DNA of 64,000 nt, from contig OY821742.1 of NCBI GenBank assembly GCA_963682055.1, forward strand, positions 32,459,060-32,523,059, given 5' to 3'. The notes under the pieces are model-generated. The model was not told the origin of the DNA. It saw nothing but the letters and a program-made list of their open reading frames with translations, and made no database searches. Positions 34,503 through 43,467 of the stretch are shown here, piece after piece. The translations under genes were made by a program, and so were the position numbers. Positions within the stretch are counted from its first letter, which is position 1. Each line of letters opens with the position of its first letter. This stretch comes from Primula veris. Lineage: Eukaryota > Streptophyta > Magnoliopsida > Ericales > Primulaceae.

Positions 34503-35618
34503 TTATCCCCTTCCTTTTAACCATTTTACTCTGCCCTTTTCCTTGAGAAAGATTTTTTCTTGCAACAAAATTTTATTAAACAAAGCTAAACAGTCATTAT
34601 AACCTTTTACTCTATTTTCAGAAATATCACTCTCCAACCTAGCTTCCCAGTAAATTAGTTCATCTCTCAAATGTGCTAAATTATTAAACACATTCCCAAA
34701 ATTCTTCTTGTTCCAGATCTTAAGAGAATTTTTAAGAGTTTTAAGCTTATAAGAAAATTTAACCATACCCTTTAAATGACACTCAATCTTCCAGCTATCT
34801 TCAACAACTTTCATAAACTCCTCATTTCTTGTCCAAGCTCTTTGAAATTTAAATGGACAGTATACCCCATTATGAAAGGATTTAAGGGAAAATAACAAGG
34901 GAAAGTGATCTGACACATTCCTTTCAAGATGCAAGAGATCAAAATTCATATTTTTCAACCAATCAGTGTCGATTAAAGCCCTATCAAGCCTTTTCAGTTG
35001 CATAACACCCTTATTCTGTTTACACCATGTGTAGCTAGACCACATATAGTCCAAATCACACAACCCACAGTCTTGAATAGCCTCATTAAAATCATCCATA
35101 TCAGCTTTATTCCTCCTCTACCCCCTAGTTTTTCAGAACTAGTTCTTATAGTATCGAAATCACCTATCACTATCCATGGTTCATTTACCACACACATATT
35201 TCTCAACTGATCCCACAATTCCTTTCTTTCTCCATTTAGCATAAACAAAAGTCATTATAGAAGAGAAATCATTCTTTCTGACTTTAACAGGCAACATTTG
35301 ATTAGAAGCATCTATAATAGCAATATCAATACCATCTTTATAGAAACACCATATTTTACCTCCTACGACCTCATTAGATATAATACCCCTCATTCCAAGC
35401 CTTTTCAACAGAGAACAAGATATGTCTTCCTTCAGAAAAAGTTCTAGCAGTACTACTAACTCTACTTTATAGTACTTTACATATTTTTCTACTTGTAACT
35501 GAGAGGTCTTATTAGCAACCCCTCTAATATTCCACACTAGAAAACCCCTCATTATCTTTTTTTTGTGTGTTCTTTCCCTTCCTAGTAGAATTGCTAGCAG
35601 GGGTATAGAGCTTAACAT
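34503..35618 (-). pseudogene. LINE endonuclease (EEP family)
   Basis: Apurinic-type endonuclease that would nick the target. It starts near 35,540 with MRGFLVWNIRGVANKTSQLQ, then VELVVLLELFLKED (the usual ET pair is degraded), WIVIGDFDTIR, MWSSYTWCKQNKGV and a DHFPLLFSL end motif (SDH). Frameshifted at about 35,100 and 35,240. Confidence 0.85.
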
Positions 35619-35952
35619 TCTTTCTTTCTCTTTTCAGCAAGTTCGATTTCAAGCCCATATTATCAGATAGATAGTCTGTTGTGTCCTCTTCTTCAGAGTC
35701 CACGGGAGCAACACAATAGTGCATAAGAAGCTGTTCAATCAGAGTATCAATAAATTTTTAAGAAATGTCTTTTTTTGATTGCTTAACAATCACCTAAAAT
35801 TCACCCAATTCTTCTTCAATACTGCCCAAAATTTCAAATCTACTGCTTTTACGGGAGCTAGATTTGGTAATGGAGGTAGAATTCTTAGCACTACCAATTA
35901 GCTCCCTCACACTAGTAAAAGGTTGCTTCATAACTGCTTTCTAGGAGGTATT
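35619..35952 (-). pseudogene. LINE ORF1 C-terminal remnant
   Basis: Fragment of the RNA-binding ORF1 product, ending near 35,524. Acidic SEEEDTTDYLSDN is followed by a basic LLKRERKNVKL. The 5' truncation of the element falls here. Confidence 0.5.
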
Positions 35953-36045
35953 AATTAATTGATTCAATCTCAACCATTAAAAAAAATACAATGGATGCCT
36001 AGAATTAATGTGTAAACATAGTGTTTTTTTTATGTGTGTATTAAT

Positions 36046-36052
36046 CCTTCCC

Positions 36053-36097
<45 letters not shown>
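36046..36097. repeat. (CT)n(AT)n microsatellite
   Basis: ctctctctctctctct followed by an AT run that leads into the TATACTAG motif of the next element. Confidence 0.9.
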
Positions 36098-36100
<3 letters not shown>

Positions 36101-36475
36101 TAGCGGACCTGCCCACCCGATGGGTGTGAATCCAAAAAAAATATATGTAACTCGTATTGGTAGAATTTTTGACGAAGAGAGGAACAATTAAAATAGTACC
36201 TGTAGGAGAGAGAACAAATTATTCAATGAAAATAAAGTGGAATCCAGTTTCAGCAGAGAGGGAGAGAAGAGAGAGAAATAATGATGGTAGATTTTAATTA
36301 TTAAACGTTAGATTAGACAAGACCCAGAGAAGTTATTTTTTCCTATTTTAAATTTTAAATCATGGAGCAGTTAAGTATTTGCTACTTTTGCAATTTATAT
36401 AACTATAGGGGTGTTTTAGTTATTAGTTGTTTCAAGACTTCATAAGAGGTCTTGACATAAAGTAATAGTATAGAT
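36098..36475 (+). mobile_element. Helitron-like small element
   Basis: Starts tatactagcggacctgccca with a short GC palindrome (cccacccgatgggtg) and ends aaagtaatagtatagatata. The ends and size match 26,258-26,636. No coding capacity. Confidence 0.42.
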
Positions 36476-37189
36476 ATATATAAGGATCCATCACACTTAA
36501 TTCCACATCTAAATCTACACCTAATCTCAAATATTCATTTTTAAAATATTCAAACTATATGATTTTGTGTAAATTGTAAACACGATAAATAATGTGGGGC
36601 TTGTATTCATTTTTAAAGAAAAAACACTTAAAAAATAAGAAATTTATGATAAATTTGGCCAGAGGAAGACTCTACAAGAGGATTTATATAAATTTGTTTT
36701 TCTTTAGGTTTTACGGGAGGTTTTGTGAAATAATAGCATATTATTATATGTTTTGGGCTTATGTGAGTTTTTTTAATTGATCAATCTTAGTTTTTATTTT
36801 GAAATATATAAAGATTTGAGATTGGGTGTAAATTTATATGGAGATAAGTGTGGGTTCATCCTTTCCTAACCCTAAACCCTAAACCCACATAAATTATCAC
36901 AAATTATTATATATACATATATGTATATATACATACATATATATACATATATGTACATATATGTATATACATATATGTATATATACATACATGTATATAC
37001 ATACATATATATATATATATATAAACATACATAAACCGTCCCCCGTGTTTTATGAAAATTGTAATAATTAGTGATTAGCTTTCCTAAAATTTATCCGGGA
37101 ACAAATTTGATGTGTGTTGGGAAATATCTTTTAAGTGAAATAACCTTAATTAAACGAATATGAACTCCAAGAAAGTAATCTGTATGTGG
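36476..37189. repeat. Intergenic DNA with telomere-like motif and TA microsatellite
   Basis: taaccctaaaccctaaaccc at about 36,867-36,886 gives two and a half CCCTAAA units, either a tiny interstitial telomere repeat or a telo-box. 36,908-37,022 is a (TATATACA)-type microsatellite. No gene. Confidence 0.7.
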
Positions 37190-37427
37190 GTTTATTGTGA
37201 ACATGCATGCGACTTACAAATAAACCTTTTGAACATGTCGTTTAGGTGAGCTTAGTTAGGTTGTCTTAAAATAATTTCTAAATTGCAAACCTATAAGAAT
37301 TTAGTATGGTAGTCGGATCTAACAATAGAGAGGAAATAATTAATTGCAATTATTATCAAGAGGAAATAATTAATTACAATTATTATCATTTATGGTTGCT
37401 ACCTTTAGTTCAGTATTATTTTAATGG

Positions 37428-37460
<33 letters not shown>

Positions 37461-37562
37461 GTGTGTGTGTATATATGTATATATATGTATATATATATAT
37501 ATATATGTGTATATATGTATATATATGTATATATATATGTGTGTATATATATATATATATGT
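37428..37562. repeat. (TA)n/(TG)n microsatellite
   Basis: Pure TA/TATG/TGTG tract. The tyrosine-isoleucine open frames across it are artefacts. Confidence 0.95.
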
Positions 37563-37899
37563 TATATCGGCTTATCTATATTAGGTTTAATGTTAGTTTC
37601 GTATTAAATTAAAGTAATAACCGATTCGATAGTCTACAATATAGATAGATATTTAATAACAACATTTGAATAAATATATGTAATATATTCCCAATTAATT
37701 ATCATATACGAAATTACGTACAATTTTGACCGGTTTATAACATATATCAAAGTTGTCGAAATGAAAAATTTTAAAACTAAATCATATAATTTAATATTTG
37801 AACTATATGATTAATTTTTTCAAAACATTATTCCGATAATTTTGATAAATGTTATTGAACGATCAAAATTACACAGAATTTCATAATAGGAAAATGCAC

Positions 37900-38400
37900 C
37901 TACGATCCCCTTGTGGGGCTAATAGTTTTCAATTCATGGAAAACCTTTTTCGCCCAGCTCTGCCACTCTCTAGAGATGTTTTTGTGATAGGTTCTATAGT
38001 AATTGGATTATCCTATTTGGTCAAATACATAGTTAGGGGTGGGCGAAAACCCGAAAAAATCGAAACAAAAAAGACAGAAAAACCAAAACTTTTTCGGTCG
38101 GTTTCAGTTTACAATAAAACCGAACCAAAAAAAAAAAGCGGAAAAAACAAAAAAAACCCGGAAAAAACCGAAAAACCAAAAATAAAAACGAAAAATAACC
38201 GAAAAACCCGAAACCGGACCGGAAAACACCAATCCGGTTTGGTACAAGAAATAAAAAAACCAAAAAAAAAAAAAAAAACGAACTGAAAACTCTATTCGGT
38301 TTCGGTTTTGCTAAAAACCGAACCGAACCGGACCGAACACAGTCCTATACATAGTGACCAACTCCTATGTTCATTTCATTATAGTATTTTTGAACAAGTT
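37900..38400 (+). pseudogene. ycf2: Nuclear plastid DNA fragment: ycf2 (split)
   Basis: Short remnant of the plastid gene for the large Ycf2 AAA-like protein. Reading 37,950-38,024 and 38,356-38,400 together gives LPLSRDVFVIGSIVIGLSYL and VKY, then TNSYVHFI, corresponding to the plastid SR-ILVIGSIGTGRSYLVKY and TNSYVPFITVF segments. The nucleotide run ggttctatag-aNtggatNatcctatttggtc is very close to plastid ycf2. A 314-bp hAT-like element interrupts it. The paralogous copy is at 47,950-48,070. It is non-functional. Confidence 0.7.
38034..38347. mobile_element. hAT-like non-autonomous element, third copy
   Basis: 314 bp between 8-bp duplicates tacatagt (38,026-38,033 and 38,348-38,355). Starts TAGGGGTGGGCG and ends CAGTCCTA. 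The interior is almost all AAACCGAAC/GGTTTCGGTT simple sequence. It is absent from the paralog at 48,030, which gives an empty-site comparison. Confidence 0.85.
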
Positions 38401-39214
38401 CTTTATTTTGGATTATATCCTAAAATTTATTGCATAGTTTTTGCCTTTGAAAACCAAATCTCACATGAACTAAAACTAAAACTTAAACGATTCAACTTAT
38501 TTCTTACATTTTTATTCATCACAAAAATTTAGACCTGCAATGAACTTTTTTAATTAAAACCAGATCATTGAAGCCGCCAAGTGTTTTCTATCGATACTAT
38601 TATAAGTCATTAAGTCGGTTTTGCTTATCCTCTCTTTTGTATTTTTTGCGGTTAAGAGATATCAAAGTTGATATCGAGTTAGATGTGCTAGACAGACCTC
38701 ATAAGATTTTGTTGTTTCCACTTTAGTTTGTAAGATTTTAATTATCAAATTAGCGTAAGAAACTTGGAAATTGATACTAATAACGGTTTGATGATAATTA
38801 ATGTATGTTTGGCTGTATAATCTTTAATTATATATGTATTTTATTAAGTTAAGCGTTCGTGTGACACGGACCAAGCTCATGGTATATGGTTGTGTGACAT
38901 CCATCTTTATGGGGGTGTTATATTTAGTTGTTATTAAGCCCCTATCAGATCCCGAAAAGTTGGAGCCAGCAGAATGATTCGCAGCATAATTTCTTTCTAT
39001 ATCATATCATTTTTTAGTTTATCTCGTTTTTCATTGTTTTATTAAATATTTCTGATAGAAAAGAACTAATAATATGGATAACAAATATGTTTAGTAGGTG
39101 AAAAGTAGACTTGAAGGATTTACTTGAGATTAAATAAAGTAAAAATATGTGAAGGATGGAATTCTTGTTCGTTTTTCTTTTTCATCTCAGAATAACACGT
39201 CCCACACGCTCTGC

Positions 39215-39226
39215 GATATATATATC
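39215..39226 (+). promoter_or_regulatory. Putative TATA box of the F-box gene
   Basis: gatatatatatcc, preceded by aataacacgtc (an ACGT-core motif). Both are conserved at 48,885-48,922 in D2. The ATG is about 465 bp downstream, and a polypyrimidine-AG (gtatttcag, 39,669) lies 20 bp before the ATG, so an intron in the 5' leader is possible. Confidence 0.35.
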
Positions 39227-39467
39227 CATACGTCTGCTTAAGAATTGGACATAAATTGGGTACAATTTTTCAAAATTAAGTACCTATCGATGAATAAAGT
39301 TTGTTGGGGGTTGTTTTCCTTTATGTTGTTTCTCAAATCTATTTATTTTTTCTCAATGAAATTAATAAAAAATTTAAAACTAGTTGGTCACTCATACGTC
39401 TTGCCGTTTAAACGTCCTTTTTCCTGTATTTTGTATTTGATGGATCTTTACAAACGCAGCAATGCTC

Positions 39468-39610
39468 ATATTATGGTCCACTTGTTGGGAATATATTACG
39501 CCATTTTTTCAAACTGCTACCTTTTACAAATGAAAAACATATGTGGTACCGGGCTCCAATTTTTTCCATATTATGGTCCATTTGTTGGGAATATATTACA
39601 CCATTTTTTT
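39468..39610. repeat. 100-bp spaced direct repeat upstream of the F-box gene
   Basis: catattatggtccacttgtt followed by gggaatatattacNccatttttt occurs at 39,468-39,510 and 39,568-39,610. D2 has a single copy (49,268-49,310). Confidence 0.85.
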
Positions 39611-39688
39611 CTAAAGTACTACAAATATTCATAGCTATGGTATCATTAATGTTGTTCGTGTATTTCAGGAGGTCTATCTGGGACAAAA

Positions 39689-40783
39689 ATGCTCACTAAG
39701 GAGGTTGACAAAGTAAAAGATGATAATACATGGTCTAGTCTACCAAATCTGTTGCTATGGACGATCAAGGCTAGATTAGATTATCCTAATAGCCTTCGAT
39801 TTGCTTTGGTGTGTAAACATTGGCTTCATGCTTCCATGTCAAGTCCCTTGAAGGATGAAAATGAGGTTGAAAATTCTCCACCATGGATCATGTATTTGAA
39901 AGAAAAACGAGTTGATAGTAGGAGGGAGTTTGTTAGTCTCTTAACTGAAGAACGCTATACGATCAAAAGCCTGGATTTCAGTGGTTCGGAGGTCTTATAC
40001 TCAAAACAAGGGTGGTTATTACTTATCAAAGAGAGGTATAGTAAAGCTGGGCTGGCGACTGGTGATGTAGCTACAAATTGTAATTCACCTTACATGTTAT
40101 TTAATCCTTTCAAAAATGTGAAGATTGAGTTGCCCTTTCTAAATATAGTCCTCAAGCTGGGAGCATTCACTATCAAAGATGGAAATCCTGATTGCATCGC
40201 TCTTGCAACTTACAAGATTACGGCAGACAGTCTTAATGCAGTTACCCTCTATATAACACATCTAGGTGGTAATAATGCGTGGCATCGCTATTCTTATACT
40301 CCATGCGATGAAAGAATTTGTGAGTTTGTACGTTGGGTTTTTATCATTAGGAAATCGGTATGCGTCATAACAACCAGAGGTGGCGTTTTTGTTTTCAACT
40401 ATTCGAATCTCCAATGGACTGAACTCTCGAGAAAATTAAGCAAAGGTTGGTACCTAATGGTAATGGGTATGCAATACATGGTAGAAAAACAAGGAGAGAT
40501 CTTTTTTCTTAATTTTCTGGGAAGAAAGAGTGATACGGAGAAAGAACTTGCGAAGGCATCCTTTTACAAGTTGAATCTTGGTGAGAAGGTGTATTGGGAG
40601 CCTATCGATGCTCATGTTATGTCACAGGGATGCCTATGGTTTTTGACCGATGTACTAGGTAACCATAGTTTCGCCTGGAAAACAAGTGAGGTGCAAGCAT
40701 TGGATAAGTTTGGAAAGTTTGTCAATAATACATGGGTGCAGTTTAGGAGTAGTGAAAATTTAAAGTTGGTTCACATGTGTTGA
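39689..40783 (+). CDS. F-box protein with DUF295 (KIB1-4-type) domain
   Basis: Predicted substrate-recognition subunit of an SCF E3 ubiquitin ligase. The F-box would bind a SKP1-like adaptor and the DUF295 region a target; the substrate is unknown. The single exon encodes 364 residues, usual for this family. Residues about 14-50 form a divergent F-box (WSSLPNLLLWTIKARLDY, LRFALVCKHWLHA). Residues about 100-330 match DUF295: LYSKQGWLLLI, YMLFNPFKNVKIELPFL, CIALATYKI, VFNYSNLQWTEL. No signal peptide or membrane segment is visible. The start is the first ATG after a conserved leader, in the same place as in the paralog. This is the only apparently intact gene in the window. Whether it is expressed cannot be seen here. 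Confidence 0.85.
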   Translation: MLTKEVDKVKDDNTWSSLPNLLLWTIKARLDYPNSLRFALVCKHWLHASMSSPLKDENEVENSPPWIMYLKEKRVDSRREFVSLLTEERYTIKSLDFSGSEVLYSKQGWLLLIKERYSKAGLATGDVATNCNSPYMLFNPFKNVKIELPFLNIVLKLGAFTIKDGNPDCIALATYKITADSLNAVTLYITHLGGNNAWHRYSYTPCDERICEFVRWVFIIRKSVCVITTRGGVFVFNYSNLQWTELSRKLSKGWYLMVMGMQYMVEKQGEIFFLNFLGRKSDTEKELAKASFYKLNLGEKVYWEPIDAHVMSQGCLWFLTDVLGNHSFAWKTSEVQALDKFGKFVNNTWVQFRSSENLKLVHMC

Positions 40784-43329
40784 CGACTTCTTATGTTAAG
40801 GAACTGGAAAATAAGCATGTAAGCTTATACTGGTGAGAGATGACAAGAGTGACATGCACGGGCAGAAATCTAAGAACTAATACATTTTGATGCAGGGGCA
40901 AATCAAGTCTTTATATCTTTTATATACTTTTAAGTTTTAAGATACTTTCATATTCATAGTTTCCTGTTTAATTCGTCAAGCCTTATTATTTACTATTTAT
41001 ATTTAAGGGATACTTTTATAACTTACTTTTTATCAACAATATTATTACCTATTTAAGTCCGGGTTGAAGACGTGTTTTGATAGAATTTTTTATTATTAAA
41101 CCATAAGAAAAGAGAACTTTCTTTCTCTAGTTATTTCGTGCTTTGTTGTTTCTACAATTTCAGATTAACTAGCATAATCACTATCTTGTTCCGGCCTCAC
41201 ATATACTTTTTATGAAATCTTAGTAAAAATACTAAAATTGTTTCAGCATATGTTATGATTTATAATAAGTTACCTAGGTTGATTAGGTTGGAGAAGTAAA
41301 CGTATGTACATACTTGAAAGGTTAAACAAGATGACATATACTCAAATGGCCAATAAAGTTACAGATTGGTCATTTTGGCTGCCAAATTCATTCTAAATTG
41401 TCTTTATCCGGATTCAAAAAATGTTGCATAGAACTGGGAAATGTCTGCATTTGTGTGCCAGGTCATATCCTCATCTACGACTAGAGTTGATGAATAATTA
41501 AACGGTCTCTGTAGCTAGTATGCCACTGCACCCAGTGGGTGGTATAAGTTTTCGTTAATCGATTACTGTATTTGGATTATTATAGCTAGTTGTTGCGGAA
41601 ATAATTAGCTTTTTAGGTCGCCAGTCTACGGATGATGACATTTTTTGACTGGTTCCTAAATTGTATCATTTTAACAAATCTGCGTTGTTTAAAATTTCTT
41701 TTTTTTGTTTCATGGTCTGTGCTACACTATTTATTTGTTTCTTGTTCTGAATACTTTTAGTCAGTTAACCTCCGGTAACTTCTATATTAGTTAATCTTAA
41801 CTCGTTTATGAAAGCAAGAAAGTTAGAAAGATAAAATAAGCTCAACATTTGTTGACTAACCCTACTCAAAAAGTGTTTATTCACACTAACCCTACTAAAA
41901 AAATAAATGAGAGCAACCATCAGCAGCGAAGCCAGGATTGATGTATGTGATAAAATTTATATAAACTATTAATTTAAGTGAAATTAAAAAATGTATGGTG
42001 TATAATCGTCGTTTTTCACGTATTTTAATTAAAATATATGGTCAAAAATTCAAAAAATCATAATGTTAAAATTATCGGGGTTGACGTCGTCCCCCCTTGG
42101 GACCACTAATGTGAATAAGAAACATCCATAAGGCCCTATTCACATAAAGTTAACAAAACTAGAAATGTAAAAGCAAAACATAACAACTTGGTCCACGAGC
42201 AAAAAACAAAATAGTCTACTGAATAGTAAACTAAGACTAATATTGGCGAATATATAGGTGTTAAGTTTATCCGGATCGCGCCTCTCCTTAGTCCCGCTCG
42301 CTTCCCCCCTCCATCATTTTGATCTACACGTGAATTAATTTTACCAGTTTTAGTGTTCTCATTTTTTTCTTCAATATATATCATCTTTTCTATTTTTATT
42401 TTGCTCTCTTCATCCTTACCGTTTATATACTTTTCACCTTGAACCTTGACTTGCCGTTGTTGTCTGTTTTCTATTTACATTACCATATACCCTTTCAACC
42501 GAATATTTTTGTGAGTTTAGGAAAATTTATTCTTATTGCATGCGTAATTTGGTCAGTTACTCATTATTATATGTTGCTTGAATTTTTCGTTTTGGTTTTA
42601 CTTTGCTTTAATTTTTATGATGGCCTTACTTTTAACAATACAAACAATAACTAGGAAGGTTGTCGTAATCAGTTGTTTCCGAAATCTCTCAGAATCATCA
42701 TACCCTATTATCACTCTATAAACTAGGATTTTTTCCGAAATCAATTTTAATATAGTTTCGAGCAACACTTGGCCTAAATAAATTTGCAGTTGAGGCATAT
42801 ACTTTTAATGGATTACTAAATGCTTTTGTTGTTGAAAAAAAAATAGATGTATTGTAAATACGTATATGCAATTTCGGAAAAGATAGCTAAACTGAGCATA
42901 TAGTAGATTCAATTTCAGTGTCAAATTCTTAGATCGACTAGAAAATTCACATCGGCCTATCATCGACAAACCATAATTTTCTCAAATATAACCTTACAAA
43001 GTCTTCTTTTTGAATACATCGAAAAATAATACACTTCTAATATATATGGGACACGAATGTTATAATTTTTTTTAAATCAAAGGTATTAAATACTTTTTGA
43101 TAACAACATTATCGAGCTTACCATGTGAGAATTTTTTAGTGATCGTTTATTGTTCTGATAAAACTTTCACGTCTTCCTAGTTAAAATTAATTACTCAGTC
43201 ATGTTATTAATATTCATTTAATGTGACATGGTGTAGGACTAATAGTCCGCATCAATGTAATCATAATTTTAAAATAAATATAGGGTAAAAATTATACTTT
43301 TTGAGATTTAGAGATTTCTTTTCTATATA
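40784..43329. other. F-box gene 3' flank (D1)
   Basis: No gene. Includes blocks shared with 3,668-4,397 and 18,833-20,470. The segment 42,133-42,902 is inverted relative to 19,112-19,812. The stretch 41,935-42,110 (gccaggattgatgtatgtga through ggggttgacgtcgtcccccc) is unrelated to the paralog and may be a small insertion. Similarity to the 20.4-kb copy ends near 43,315. Confidence 0.6.
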
Positions 43330-43467
43330 AATTTGTGGATAAAACTCACTATTTAATTAACAAATAATGATTATAATGACCTTATTACAAGTTGGAACAA
43401 AAGAAAACTTGAAATAAAAATCTTAGTGCTAAGAAAAAACAAATCTTCAGATCTAAACCTGATTCTT

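Larger units (their letters stand above)
31074..35952 (-). mobile_element. L1-type LINE, 4.9 kb, with 12-bp target duplication
   Basis: aattaattgatt occurs at 31,062-31,073 and 35,953-35,964. The minus-strand 3' end shows an A-rich tail (T-run 31,074-31,084 on the plus strand). It contains the end of ORF1, endonuclease, reverse transcriptase, zinc-finger RVT and RNase H, so it is truncated only within ORF1. There are many stops and frameshifts, so it is an old, inactive copy. Confidence 0.88.
30421..36045. mobile_element. Long-inverted-repeat element 2, split by a LINE
   Basis: The left arm 30,421-30,515 (acacacataaaaaaacacaa, ccattgtatttttttcaatg, gggattgaatcaatt) is the reverse complement of the right arm 35,953-36,045 (aattgattcaatctcaacca, ttaaaaaaaatacaatggat, ttttttttatgtgtgt). 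Removing the LINE at 31,074-35,952 leaves about 740 bp, similar in size and repeat sequence to element 1. The LINE target duplicate lies in the right arm boundary, showing that the LINE came later. Confidence 0.65.
37190..43315 (+). repeat. Segmental duplication unit D1 (intact F-box locus)
   Basis: The start (tgaacatgNNNNNN...ttttgaacatg, gtgagcttagtta) matches the start of D2 at 47,399. Collinearity runs through the ycf2 fragment, promoter region, F-box gene and 3' flank. D1 differs by its TA microsatellite (37,428-37,562), a hAT insertion and the absence of the solo LTR found in D2. Confidence 0.82.

Noticed and set aside
37306..37612. Tyr/Ile/Val-rich ORFs of 60-90 codons
   Set aside because: Produced by the TA/TG microsatellite.
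37849..38286. Lysine-rich 145-codon ORF
   Set aside because: The first part is the ycf2 fossil; the rest is the AAACCGAAC simple sequence of a hAT-like element.
39245..39634. 129-codon ORF upstream of the F-box gene
   Set aside because: It crosses a 100-bp spaced duplication absent from D2, is not conserved in the paralog and has no recognisable domain. It is probably leader or promoter DNA.
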